Source of the DNA: Rhodococcus qingshengii JCM 15477
GTDB taxonomy: Bacteria > Actinomycetota > Actinomycetes > Mycobacteriales > Mycobacteriaceae
Direction of reading: 5' to 3'
Length of the DNA stretch: 64,000 bases
NCBI RefSeq assembly: GCF_023221595.1
Contig: NZ_CP096563.1
Coordinates: 4,955,001-5,019,000, forward strand
The notes under the pieces were generated by a model. That model saw only the letters and a list, made by a program, of their open reading frames with translations, ran no database searches and was not told the DNA's origin. A program made the translations under genes and the position numbers. Positions 44,314-52,443 of this stretch are shown one piece after another (the first letter of the stretch is position 1; every line of letters begins with the position of its first letter).

Positions 44314-44635
44314 CACCTCGTACATCTTTGCGGCGGTCGCAGTCATGGCCGTGGTCACCTTCGCGCTGCGCGCAATCCCCTTCGCCGCGCTCATGCCGCT
44401 GCGCTCCTCCGCCCTGGTCGGCTACCTCGGCATCTACATGCCGGCAGGCGTCATGTTGATCCTCGTGATGTATTCACTCAAAGGGGTGTCGATCACCGCC
44501 CCTTCTCACGGCCTACCCGAACTGATTGCAGTGTGCGCCACGATCGCCGCGCACCTCTGGCGAAAGAATGCCGTCCTGAGCATCGTCGTCGGAACGACGA
44601 TCTACGTCGCGCTGGTCAATACCGTGTTCGCCTGA
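44306..44635 (+). CDS. brnE: Branched-chain amino acid exporter small subunit (AzlD/BrnE)
   Basis: 109 residues, ATG at 44306 inside the 3' end of brnF. Four hydrophobic segments with VTFALRAIPFAALMPLRSSA, SHGLPELIAVCATIAAHLWR, and NAVLSIVVGTTIYVALVNTV, typical AzlD. Obligate partner of BrnF. Followed by a hairpin at 44644-44680. Confidence 0.92.
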   Translation: MPDTSYIFAAVAVMAVVTFALRAIPFAALMPLRSSALVGYLGIYMPAGVMLILVMYSLKGVSITAPSHGLPELIAVCATIAAHLWRKNAVLSIVVGTTIYVALVNTVFA

Positions 44636-44643
44636 GCATTTCC

Positions 44644-44680
44644 CATCCGGGAGCAAAGCAGTTTTACCCCCGGATGGGTG
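44644..44680 (+). terminator. Hairpin after brnFE
   Basis: CCCATCCGGG (44644-44653) and CCCGGATGGG (44671-44680) form a perfect 10-bp stem with a 17-nt loop, 8 bases after the brnE stop. No T-tract follows, so termination is probable but not certain. Confidence 0.6.
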
Positions 44681-44704
44681 ATTTGTAACCTCCAGGCGCT
44701 TATC

Positions 44705-44718
44705 TGAACAGTTGAACA
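44705..44718. promoter_or_regulatory. Tandem TGAACA repeats upstream of the Ni/Co permease gene
   Basis: TGAACA at 44705 and again at 44713, flanked by two CTTAT copies, 58 nt before the gene. ArsR/SmtB-type metal sensors use TGAACA half-sites, but usually inverted; direct repeats make this only a weak candidate. Confidence 0.3.
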
Positions 44719-44775
44719 CTTATACGATTTCAGTAGCGTGGCCGCCGGCCGCGACTGAAAGATCGGTGAGGTTCG

Positions 44776-45921
44776 ATGTCCACGACAATGACCACGACGG
44801 GCACTCGAATCGCCGGTGCTTGGCACAGTCTGGATCAAGGCCAGCGTCGAAGCATCATCGGGATGACCGTCACCGTCGTAGCGCTCAACGTCGTCGGGTG
44901 GGCAGTTCTTCTCGGCCTGGTTGTCCCCGGCCACTACACGATCGAAGGCAGTGTCTTCGGCGTCGGACTCGGTGTCACGGCGTACACGCTCGGCATGCGC
45001 CATGCTTTCGACGCCGATCACATCGCCGCTATCGACAACACCACTCGGAAGTTGGTGGCGGACGGCAAGAAACCGATGTCCGTCGGGTTCTGGTTTTCGC
45101 TCGGACACTCGACCATCGTCTTCGTACTCGTCGCCCTCTTGGCTTTGGGTGTGCGGCAACTGGCCACCAGCCTTTCCGACGACAACTCCGATCTGGAGAA
45201 GTGGACCGGCTTGTTCGGCACCACCATTTCCGGCACGTTCCTGATTTTGATCGGAATCTTGAACCTTTTCTCTCTCATCGGGATTCATCGGGTGTACACG
45301 AAGTACAAGGCCGGAACCTTCGACGAGGAACAACTCGAGAAGGAACTCGACAGCCGTGGCGCCCTGAACAAGATTCTGGGCCCGGTGATGAAGATGGTTC
45401 GCAAGCCCTGACACATGTACCCGGTCGGCCTACTGTTCGGATTGGGATTCGACACCGTCACCGAAGTCGGGCTGTTGGTGATCGCCGGCGGCGCGGCGGC
45501 GACAGGGCTCCCGTGGTATTCGATCCTCGTTCTGCCGATCCTCTTCTGCGCCGGGATGTCGCTTTTCGACTCGATCGACGGATCGTTCATGAACTTCGCC
45601 TACGGTTGGGCATTTGCTCAGCCGGTCCGAAAGATCTACTACAACATGGTGATCACCGGACTCTCGGTGGCAGTGGCACTGCTGATCGGGTCCCAGGAAA
45701 TCATCTCGATTTTCACCGACAAACTCGACATTCACGACGGGTTTCTCGGCACCATCGGGAACTTGGATCTCGGCGCGATGGGCTTCATCATCGTCGGACT
45801 CTTTGTCGCCACCTGGCTGATTGCTCTACTCGTGTGGCGGTACGGCCGCATCGAAGAACGGTGGCAGGCTCAGTCCGGTGCAGCAGTAGCACGACGAGCG
45901 ACACCAGACGAAGCGATGTGA
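44776..45921 (+). pseudogene. Nickel/cobalt permease gene (NiCoT/HoxN) interrupted by an in-frame TGA
   Basis: Two in-frame pieces, 44776-45411 (211 aa) and 45415-45921 (168 aa), together make one NiCoT permease of about 381 residues. Part one holds the signature RHAFDADHIAAIDNTTRK (residues 75-92) of transmembrane segment 2. Part two begins MYPVGLLFGLGFDTVTEVGL, the second signature. Family members read K-P/S-W-x-MYP at the joint; here the Trp codon TGG is TGA (45409-45411). The product would be split unless the stop is read through or translation restarts at ATG 45415. The stop context TGA-C is leaky. It could also be a sequencing error. Function if intact: high-affinity Ni/Co uptake. Confidence 0.85.
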
Positions 45922-45943
45922 ATTCGACTCGGTCTACGCAGAA

Positions 45944-46312
45944 TCATGGGCCACCCGAAAGCGAATAGCTGATGTACGTCTCGCCCCATTTCAGGTACGC
46001 GCTCGACGTCGCCTGGCCGCGGATCTGGTCGTTCTGCCACTGGTAGACAGCGCGCCACGGAAATACGGAACTCACTTGTTCCAAGGTGTACTGCTCACGA
46101 TGGCCCTGCGCGAATCGCTGTTCGAGATCTTCACGAGTGCGCGGCGGGAAATTGCTGATCAGGTAGGTCGGGCCGAGAGACTCGATGCGCCCTGGCGGCG
46201 CAAAGACATCAGCGCTGCGATAAGTGAAGGCCAGATACAGGTAGGCCGCCACCACAATCGTTGCCAGCGCTACCGCGCCGGTCTTGAATGCACGTCGAAG
46301 CAGGGTCGGCAT
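45944..46312 (-). CDS. Small signal-anchored hypothetical protein
   Basis: 122 residues. A basic N-terminus (MPTLLRRAFK) and one hydrophobic segment (TGAVALATIVVAAYLYLAFT) suggest an uncleaved signal anchor; the rest (VFAPPGRIESLGPTYLISNF, REDLEQRFAQGHREQYTLEQ) is soluble outside the membrane. I do not recognise the domain. Convergent with the nickel permease gene, 22 bases apart. Confidence 0.7.
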   Translation of the reverse strand: MPTLLRRAFKTGAVALATIVVAAYLYLAFTYRSADVFAPPGRIESLGPTYLISNFPPRTREDLEQRFAQGHREQYTLEQVSSVFPWRAVYQWQNDQIRGQATSSAYLKWGETYISYSLSGGP

Positions 46313-46448
46313 GGCTCACAGTACAATCCAATTCTCCTGTCGAGCACATTCAGTGCGTTTCCCACATTTATCGAAAGACGCATCCCGCGGAGTTGGCGAG
46401 ATGCAATAGTGGAGTTCGAACGGGGTGAGCCCCGGCTAGGAGAAAACG

Positions 46449-46823
46449 GTGCGGATACGTCATGCGGTAGTGGGTGTGGCAATCACGGGACTTGTTCTTG
46501 CAGTGGCAGGCTGCGGTAGCGGCGACGGCGAAGCTGCCGAAGGACCAGGCATCGCCGTGGCGGCGGAAACCAAGCAAGTTCCCGACCGGGTGACCGTGCA
46601 TCGACCTGGCCTCATCGACACCAGCATTTCCCCGTTCGACGTGCCTGCATGGCCAGGGCCGCACCCCTCCGAATTCCTCGAGCCCAACCCGCCGTCGGGT
46701 GAGAGCGGTGAGATCGCCGGCAACCGAGCTGCGACAACCTACGCGGCCTCGCTCGACAACCCCGATGCACTGTGGAATGTCGGCGGCACGGTGCAGTGGC
46801 TGGTTGTCGAGCCGTTTCCCTGA
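46449..46823 (+). CDS. Putative lipoprotein
   Basis: 124 residues, GTG start with AGGAG upstream. Signal with lipobox VLAVAGC (Cys22) followed by GSGDGEAAEGPG, then a short soluble part containing RVTVHRPGLIDTSISPFDVP and NPPSGESGEIAGN. Probably a small surface lipoprotein of unknown role, ending shortly before the convergent membrane protein gene. Confidence 0.75.
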   Translation: MRIRHAVVGVAITGLVLAVAGCGSGDGEAAEGPGIAVAAETKQVPDRVTVHRPGLIDTSISPFDVPAWPGPHPSEFLEPNPPSGESGEIAGNRAATTYAASLDNPDALWNVGGTVQWLVVEPFP

Positions 46824-46876
46824 AGGTCTTCCATCGAGGTCTCCGCTCTGACCGACTCCAGACGATCTTTGCGAGT

Positions 46877-47341
46877 TCAGTCCCGCGACAACGCTGCACA
46901 GAATTCGCCGGGTTGATCGACATGCAACCGCAACCCACCGATCAGAGTGGAGCGAGATCCCTTCGACAGCCGTTTCGGGAGCGTGACCGAGAGCGGCCGA
47001 TCGAAGTCTATGTCCACGACAGTGCCGTCGGGCCCCGGCAGAACCAAGCGATCGTCGACAATCACATTTGCTGTCTCACCGAACCTTCGGACCATGCTCG
47101 CCCGCGAAATCCGTGATCGGTCCACCTCGACTCGAATGCCCGTGCCGGAACGAAACACCACCGTTCGAGCCGAGACGAGATGCGGGTGCACGACGCGTCC
47201 GGCAAGCCAACCGCCAATCGCAATCAGCGACAACACCGTTGCAACGAGCAGCACGACGCGAAGCCACTGCCACGGCACCAGGAAGTGAATCGCCACGGCC
47301 TCGATCACACTCGCCGCAACAAATGCCACCGGTATCGACAT
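46877..47341 (-). CDS. Membrane protein with two N-terminal helices and a PH-like tail
   Basis: 154 residues from the ATG at 47341 (GAGGGGG upstream). Hydrophobic helices at about 1-55 (IPVAFVAASVIEAVAIHFLV, LRVVLLVATVLSLIAIGGWL) precede a C-terminal domain (FRSGTGIRVEVDRSRISRAS, DIDFDRPLSVTLPKRLSKGS) that resembles membrane-associated PH-like modules. A GTG at 47428 that overlaps the MerR stop is an alternative start by coupling. No function assigned. Confidence 0.65.
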   Translation of the reverse strand: MSIPVAFVAASVIEAVAIHFLVPWQWLRVVLLVATVLSLIAIGGWLAGRVVHPHLVSARTVVFRSGTGIRVEVDRSRISRASMVRRFGETANVIVDDRLVLPGPDGTVVDIDFDRPLSVTLPKRLSKGSRSTLIGGLRLHVDQPGEFCAALSRD

Positions 47342-47424
47342 TGTCCCCCTCGCGTAGCCGAAAGTCGCTGTATCACTGGAACCTCCGTCTCTCCGACCCG
47401 TCGAGAGCAACCACAGTGATCGGA

Positions 47425-48216
47425 TCACGCCGTACCGCCTGACATGAGACGTGTTGCGACGCGCGCGACCACTTCACGTTGCGCTGAATCAGGCACCAGA
47501 TCAGCGATCCCAACCGAGAATCCCACGCCTGCGGAGTCTCCGTCTGCGTACACATCGCCGAGCACCCCGTCCAGTGATTCCTCCAGTTCGTCCGACAAGT
47601 ACGCGATCTCGTCTGCAACCTCGGCTACCTCGCGCCCAGCCAGAGCGGCGAAACGACGGTACAGATCGACAATTCTCTTCCGGTCGCCCTCGTCGGACAG
47701 CAATCGCGCAGCCGTGGAGAACAGTTCGTGTGGCGCTGCTCCCGAGATCGCCACCAATTCCCACATGTCACGTTCGCGCTCGAACAAGCGTCGCACCGAA
47801 CCCGTGGGGGACGACGCGATCAACTCGTCGAACGCCGACAGCAGCTCCATCGGAAGCGGCGAGACCACCCTCCCAGCACCTCGCGCCGTGAGCATTTCCT
47901 GGAGGCGCACTCGCTGGTCTGCGAGGACGCGCTGCTTCCGGTCTATCTCCGCGATCAGGGAGGAAAGATCTTCGGCGAAGTCGTCCGGTTCTCGTGCATC
48001 GATCGGCGTCGGTTCGATCATCGCGGCAATGGATCCGAGTGGAATGCCGGCGGCGGTGAGCCAACGAATGCGCATCAGCCTGACCAGATCGGGAAGTTCG
48101 TAAGTTCTGTAACCGTTGGACAGTCGTCTCGGCTCGGCCAGCAACCCCAGTCGGTGATAGTGCCGAACGGTCCGCGGAGTGGTGCCTGCCGCACTGGCCA
48201 CGTCGCTGATTCGCAT
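47425..48216 (-). CDS. MerR-family regulator
   Basis: 263 residues. MRISDVASAAGTTPRTVRHY, then HRLGLLAEPRRLSNGYRTYE is a full MerR HTH, followed by a coiled-coil dimer helix (LIAEIDRKQRVLADQRVRLQ) and a large C-terminal domain of about 140 residues, longer than metal-sensing MerR members. No Cys cluster for metal binding is visible. A 21-bp palindrome lies 13 nt upstream of its ATG, suggesting autoregulation. Confidence 0.9.
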   Translation of the reverse strand: MRISDVASAAGTTPRTVRHYHRLGLLAEPRRLSNGYRTYELPDLVRLMRIRWLTAAGIPLGSIAAMIEPTPIDAREPDDFAEDLSSLIAEIDRKQRVLADQRVRLQEMLTARGAGRVVSPLPMELLSAFDELIASSPTGSVRRLFERERDMWELVAISGAAPHELFSTAARLLSDEGDRKRIVDLYRRFAALAGREVAEVADEIAYLSDELEESLDGVLGDVYADGDSAGVGFSVGIADLVPDSAQREVVARVATRLMSGGTA

Positions 48217-48229
48217 ACGAACAGCATTA

Positions 48230-48250
48230 ACTATGACGCTACGTCATAGT
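48230..48250. promoter_or_regulatory. MerR-type operator
   Basis: ACTATGACG, 3-nt centre CTA, CGTCATAGT: a perfect 21-bp palindrome directly upstream of the MerR gene, in the position usual for a MerR promoter spacer operator. Confidence 0.75.
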
Positions 48251-48455
48251 CAAGGCCCGGCATGTCGGGCCTTGAGGCATAAGGTCCTGTTCTTCCTGCC
48301 AAGAGTTTCGCAGACGAATTTCGCGGGTATTGATCACTTGCGGCGGCGATTTCCAGAGCGAGGGGTCAGCCGCGCAAGGTCTGCCCCCGGCTGTCACTCG
48401 CCGGGCGGCGGGCCGCCAAAACCAGCGGGCCGCCAGAAACTATCTGTGCCAGGCG

Positions 48456-48692
48456 ATGATTTCGATGCAAACGACACGACTCGACACCATCCTGATTCTG
48501 ATCGTCGGGACGGCAATCGGACTGAGCGTCTGGCTGGCTACGCAGGAACCATTCGCGTCGATCGGACTCGGAATCGCAACGGTAGTGATCTGCTGGATCT
48601 CTTGCTCGATGATCCATGGCTTCCCACACCGATCGACGAAGGACATGCGTCCGCGCGAGAACCAGGATCGCGAGTCACCGAAACGGCGCTGA
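48456..48692 (+). CDS. Small membrane protein
   Basis: 78 residues from the ATG at 48456 (second ATG at 48465 also possible). Two hydrophobic helices (LDTILILIVGTAIGLSVWLA, FASIGLGIATVVICWISCSM) and a basic tail (HRSTKDMRPRENQDRESPKR). The ribosome-binding site is weak. The stretch from 48251 to 48455 upstream shows no other gene. Function unknown. Confidence 0.5.
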   Translation: MISMQTTRLDTILILIVGTAIGLSVWLATQEPFASIGLGIATVVICWISCSMIHGFPHRSTKDMRPRENQDRESPKRR

Positions 48693-48735
48693 CGCCGCGT
48701 AGGGATGAGGCCAACCGTGGAGGCCCGGACACAGC

Positions 48736-48776
48736 GAAGTGAGTGGTTCACCTACCGCAGGTGAACCACTCACTTC
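48736..48776. terminator. Bidirectional terminator
   Basis: A perfect 18-bp inverted repeat (GAAGTGAGTGGTTCACCT and its complement) with a 5-nt loop, between the small membrane protein gene and the convergent DUF7144-like gene. Confidence 0.88.
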
Positions 48777-48786
48777 GGTCAGAGGA

Positions 48787-49203
48787 TCACACCTCGTCAG
48801 GTCGCCAGGTCGCGACGGCCCAGATCACAGCGACGTCGAGGGCGATGATCACGATCGACCACAGCGGGTAGTACGGCATCCACAGGAAATTCGCCACGAT
48901 CGAAAGTGCCGCGATGACGAATGCCATCCCGCGGGCCCACGCCATGCCGACGAACAATCCCAGCGACACCGCGATGCCGATGATTCCGAGCACGATGTGG
49001 ATCCAACCCCATGTCGTGACATCGAATTCGAAGGTGTAATTGACTCCGACGATCAGCAGGTCGTTGTCTGCGAGAGCCGCGATGCCCTGCAGCAACGCGA
49101 CGATTCCCGCGACGAAGAGCAGGCAGGCTGCCGCCACCGTGGTCCCGATGGCAAAGCCCTGTCGGACAGGATGGTTCGCATGAGATTGGTGCGGAGCAGT
49201 CAT
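48787..49203 (-). CDS. DUF7144-like four-helix membrane protein
   Basis: 138 residues, ATG at 49203. Four hydrophobic segments and the conserved stretch DVTTWGWIHIVLGIIGIAVS followed by GLFVGMAWARGMAFVIAALS, which is how I recognise the DUF7144 family of actinobacterial membrane proteins. The function is not known. It is divergent from alkB, sharing the spacer with the LexA-type box, but the box is nearer alkB. Confidence 0.82.
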   Translation of the reverse strand: MTAPHQSHANHPVRQGFAIGTTVAAACLLFVAGIVALLQGIAALADNDLLIVGVNYTFEFDVTTWGWIHIVLGIIGIAVSLGLFVGMAWARGMAFVIAALSIVANFLWMPYYPLWSIVIIALDVAVIWAVATWRPDEV

Positions 49204-49313
49204 GACGTCCCCTTCTTCGGCGAAATAGCGTGAGAACAGTATTCAAAGGTTCACGCCGACGGACATCACCCAGCAAGGATGAACAGCCGTCCAGCACTGC
49301 AATCAAAATTCAT

Positions 49314-49329
49314 GGGAACATATGTTCGA
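49314..49329. promoter_or_regulatory. LexA (SOS) box upstream of alkB
   Basis: GGGAACATATGTTCGA matches the actinobacterial SOS consensus TCGAACnnnnGTTCGA at all but two outer positions, with a perfect GAACATATGTTC core. It lies 21 nt upstream of the alkB ATG. Confidence 0.8.
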
Positions 49330-49350
49330 TTTCGGTGTACGGTGGAGCCT

Positions 49351-49983
49351 ATGCCCGCCACGATGCAACCGTCTCTGTTCGACAACGGTGACCTCGGCGT
49401 TTCTTTGGCCGATCTCGACGGCACGGTGCAGCGACGTATTCTCACCGCCGGCGCATGGGTCGACCATCGCCCGGCCTGGCTGACCGGATCGGAGGCCGTG
49501 TTCGACAATCTGGAAGCTACGGTGCCGTGGCGTTCCGAACGGCGTCAGATGTACGACCGCGTTGTCGACGTCCCTCGTCTGGTGTGTTTCTACGCAGAGA
49601 ATCAACCACTGCCGGACGCACTTCTCACCGAAGCCAAAGACGCGCTGAGCAGTCACTACTTCGACGAACTCGGTGAACCATTCGCCACGTCGGGTCTCTG
49701 TTTCTATCGCGACGGTTCCGACAGCGTTGCCTGGCACGGGGACGATACGGGACGAAGTCGCACCGAGGACACGATGGTGGCCATCCTGTCTCTCGGTGCG
49801 GCTCGCCCGCTCCTATTGCGCCCTCGTGGGGGCGGCGAATCCATCCGCTTCAATCTCGGACACGGAGATCTACTCGTCATGGGCGGATCCTGCCAACGCA
49901 CGTGGGAACACTGTGTCCCGAAGAGTGCGCGGGCCCTCGGGCCGAGAATCAGCGTTCAATTCCGCACTCGCGGAGTTAGATAG
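49351..49983 (+). CDS. alkB: AlkB-like 2-oxoglutarate/Fe(II)-dependent DNA repair dioxygenase
   Basis: 210 residues from the ATG at 49351 (GGAG 7 nt upstream; a longer start at 49279 would run over the SOS box). Iron ligands in WHGDD (HxD) and a distal His, and the 2-oxoglutarate Arg in GPRISVQFR. The nucleotide-recognition lid (GLCFYRDGSDSVAWHGDD) is typical of the short AlkB group. It removes alkyl adducts (1-methyladenine, 3-methylcytosine) from DNA. The upstream LexA-type box predicts SOS induction. Its last 8 bases overlap the convergent ligase gene. Confidence 0.9.
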   Translation: MPATMQPSLFDNGDLGVSLADLDGTVQRRILTAGAWVDHRPAWLTGSEAVFDNLEATVPWRSERRQMYDRVVDVPRLVCFYAENQPLPDALLTEAKDALSSHYFDELGEPFATSGLCFYRDGSDSVAWHGDDTGRSRTEDTMVAILSLGAARPLLLRPRGGGESIRFNLGHGDLLVMGGSCQRTWEHCVPKSARALGPRISVQFRTRGVR

Positions 49984-51514
49984 CGTCGCGGAGTTCGTCT
50001 CGCAGCGCCTTCCGATTGAGCTTGCCGACGGCCGTCTTCGGTATGGATTCTGCAAAAACAACCCGACGCGGCTTCTTGTACGACGCCAGTCGCTCGCCGA
50101 CGTGCGCGACCAATGATGCTTGCAGTACGTCGTTTTCGACGGTCCCGTCCTCGAGTACCACCACAGCCGTGACCGCCTCCACCCACTTGGCGTCGGCGGT
50201 ACCCACCACGGCGACCTCACGGACGGACGGATGCGTCAGGAGTGCATCCTCGACTTCACGGGGGTAGACGTTGTATCCGCCGCTGATGATCATGTCCGAA
50301 GCTCGGTCCTTCAAGAACAAGAATCCTTCGGCGTCGAACTGACCGATGTCACGGGTGTGAACCCAGCCGTCTTCGGTGAAGGTGTCCGCATTCAGTTCCG
50401 GTGCATTGAAGTATCCGGCGATCGCCGATGGCGAGCGGATCACGATTTCACCCGGTTCTCCCTGGGGCACTTCGTTTCCCTCGCCGTCGAGCAGCCTGAT
50501 CTCGACGTCGATGGCCGGCTGACCACAGGACAGCAGGCGATCTTCCGTGTGATCTTCGGGCCGTAAGACTGCAATACACAGCGGTGCCTCGGTCTGCCCG
50601 TAGTACTGGAGAAAACGGTGTTGCCCCCACGCCTGCATCGCCCGTTCGATGGTGGCCAGCGGCATCGGCGACGCACCGTAGATCACGGATTTCAGACTCG
50701 AGATGTCTGCGCTCGCAAAATCAGGGCGTTCGAGGAGCATCTGAATCATCGTCGGCACCAGATTGATTGCCGTAGCCCGATGCTCGGTTATCGAGTCCAA
50801 GAAGGTCGACGGGTCGAAACCGGGGAGGATGACGGTCTTACCGCCACGCAGCCAGAACGGAAGCACGAAGACACCGCTGGCATGAATCAGTGATGCCGCG
50901 TGCAGCATCGTGTCGTCCTGAGTCGCCGGAAGCAGATTGAGCAGAACATTGCGGCAGATGCCGGCGTAGCTGCGCTGAGTGTGCTGCGCGGCCTTCAATG
51001 TTCCCGTGGTCCCGGAGGTGAACAGCGTCAGGATCACATCGTCGGGAGCTAACTCGACGTCCGGTGTGTCCGACGGCATGCTCTGTGCTTGGTCGAGCAG
51101 CGAACGCTGCCGCGCCGAACCTGTTTCCAGCCCGATGAACGTACGTTCGGGGAACCTGGCGGACAGTTCAGCGGCGCGGTCGGCGAGGTCACTACCGAAG
51201 ACGACGTGCGAGGTGTCGGCGTCCTCGAGCATTCTCGCGTGCTCGTCGAGCGAGAGACGCGAGTTGAGCGGAACCCTGTTGATGCCGGCTTTGACACAGG
51301 CAAAATCGACGGGGACGCTGGCAAGAGAGTTGTTGACCAGCAATGCAACCCGTGCACCACGCCCGATACCGAGGGCGATGAATGTATGCGCCAATCGGCT
51401 GCTGAGTTCGTCCACTTCCGTGAACGTCATCGATCGATCGCCGAAAACGACGGCTGTTCGCGATCCGTGCTGTCGCGCACCACGGGCGATCAGGTCTCTG
51501 GTTACGGGCATCAT
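49976..51514 (-). CDS. AMP-forming acyl-CoA ligase
   Basis: 512 residues, ATG at 51514 overlapping the crotonase stop by 4 nt. LTLFTSGTTGTLKAAQHTQR is the P-loop region, YYGQTEAPLC the central core, DGWVHTRDIGQFDAEGFLFL and the C-terminal lysine IPKTAVGKLNRKAL complete it. The P-loop reads GTTGTLKAA instead of GTTGxPKG, an unusual variation. With the adjacent crotonase it suggests CoA activation and hydration or chain cleavage of an aromatic or branched acid. Confidence 0.9.
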   Translation of the reverse strand: MMPVTRDLIARGARQHGSRTAVVFGDRSMTFTEVDELSSRLAHTFIALGIGRGARVALLVNNSLASVPVDFACVKAGINRVPLNSRLSLDEHARMLEDADTSHVVFGSDLADRAAELSARFPERTFIGLETGSARQRSLLDQAQSMPSDTPDVELAPDDVILTLFTSGTTGTLKAAQHTQRSYAGICRNVLLNLLPATQDDTMLHAASLIHASGVFVLPFWLRGGKTVILPGFDPSTFLDSITEHRATAINLVPTMIQMLLERPDFASADISSLKSVIYGASPMPLATIERAMQAWGQHRFLQYYGQTEAPLCIAVLRPEDHTEDRLLSCGQPAIDVEIRLLDGEGNEVPQGEPGEIVIRSPSAIAGYFNAPELNADTFTEDGWVHTRDIGQFDAEGFLFLKDRASDMIISGGYNVYPREVEDALLTHPSVREVAVVGTADAKWVEAVTAVVVLEDGTVENDVLQASLVAHVGERLASYKKPRRVVFAESIPKTAVGKLNRKALRDELRDAI

Positions 51515-52338
51515 GGTTCAGTTTCCTCGTTCGAATTCGGGTTGTTCTCGAACCGGCCGTGCCGGCCGGCGCCCGCGGCGAACGCAGCAGCGCCGCGCAC
51601 ACCTTCGGCGATGACAATGGGATTTCCCGCGACGCCCTCGGCCCGCAGTGCTTCGGCAAGTGGTAGATCAAAAGATCGGTAGGCCGACGCGCGATCCGCG
51701 AGCATGCAGAGTTGAGGGAAAGCGGACAACTGGTGCGCAAGCTCCTTGGCTGCCTGGAGTGACTGCCCCACTGGAACAACACGATTGGCCAGTCCGAAGG
51801 CCAGCGCCTCCGGAGCGTCGACCGGGCGACCGGTCAAGATCATGTCGAGCGCTCGCCCCTGCCCGACGATTCGCGGCAGTCGCACGGTCCCACCATCGAT
51901 GAGAGGAACTCCCCAGCGCCGGCAGAAGACTCCGAACACGGAATCCTCCTCGCAGATCCTCAGGTCCGCGAGCAATGAAAGCTCGAGCCCTCCTGCAACC
52001 GCGTATCCGCTGATGGCGGCGATCAATGGCTTGGACAACACCAACCGACTCGGCCCCATCGGGCCGGTGCCGCCGCCTTCCGGATGCAACTCATGCACGC
52101 GGGCGGGGTCGGAGACTGCGGTCAAATCCGCACCGGCACAAAATGTGCCGCCCGCGCCCCACAGAATCGCCACCTTCTGACTCTCGTCCGATTCGAACTC
52201 CAGGAAGGCATCACGCAACTGCGCCGCCATCGGCCCGTCCACCGCATTCTTGCGATCAGGGCGATTCATCACGATGACGGTGACGCCACCGTCACGCTCC
52301 ACATAGACATCGCCACCTGGTCGATCGGAGTCGGTCAC
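51511..52338 (-). CDS. Enoyl-CoA hydratase/isomerase (crotonase) family enzyme
   Basis: 275 residues, GTG start with GAGGAAA upstream. AILWGAGGTFCAGADLTAVS is the first oxyanion-hole block, and ISGYAVAGGLELSLLADLRI the second, in the crotonase arrangement (Glu in the GGLEL segment). It hydrates or cleaves an acyl-CoA. Being operonic with the ligase and divergent to a PaaX-like regulator, it may act in phenylacetate or phenylpropenoid-type breakdown. Confidence 0.9.
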   Translation of the reverse strand: MTDSDRPGGDVYVERDGGVTVIVMNRPDRKNAVDGPMAAQLRDAFLEFESDESQKVAILWGAGGTFCAGADLTAVSDPARVHELHPEGGGTGPMGPSRLVLSKPLIAAISGYAVAGGLELSLLADLRICEEDSVFGVFCRRWGVPLIDGGTVRLPRIVGQGRALDMILTGRPVDAPEALAFGLANRVVPVGQSLQAAKELAHQLSAFPQLCMLADRASAYRSFDLPLAEALRAEGVAGNPIVIAEGVRGAAAFAAGAGRHGRFENNPNSNEETEP

Positions 52339-52389
52339 GATATTTCCTCACTGCTCGCGGATAAGGTTTCCCGGTACCCACCATGCCAC

Positions 52390-52431
52390 TTGTAACAGAA
52401 TTTGTCAGGAGTTGTTCAAAAGTTGTTACAA
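52390..52431. promoter_or_regulatory. Widely spaced inverted repeat near the PaaX-like gene
   Basis: TTGTAACA (52390-52397) and TGTTACAA (52424-52431), separated by 26 nt, in the spacer between the crotonase operon and the PaaX-like gene. Half-sites of this spacing fit a dimeric regulator binding two helical turns apart, as for the long imperfect operators of PaaX. Confidence 0.5.
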
Positions 52432-52443
52432 ACTGATCGAGGA

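Noticed and set aside
44644..44718. Nickel (NikR) or cobalamin riboswitch before the Ni/Co permease
   Set aside because: No NikR half-sites and no cobalamin-riboswitch core sequence; only a terminator hairpin and a weak direct repeat are seen.
44712..45968. 418-codon plus-strand frame across the nickel permease region
   Set aside because: Its product is arginine/histidine-rich and without domains; the permease halves in another frame carry clear family signatures.
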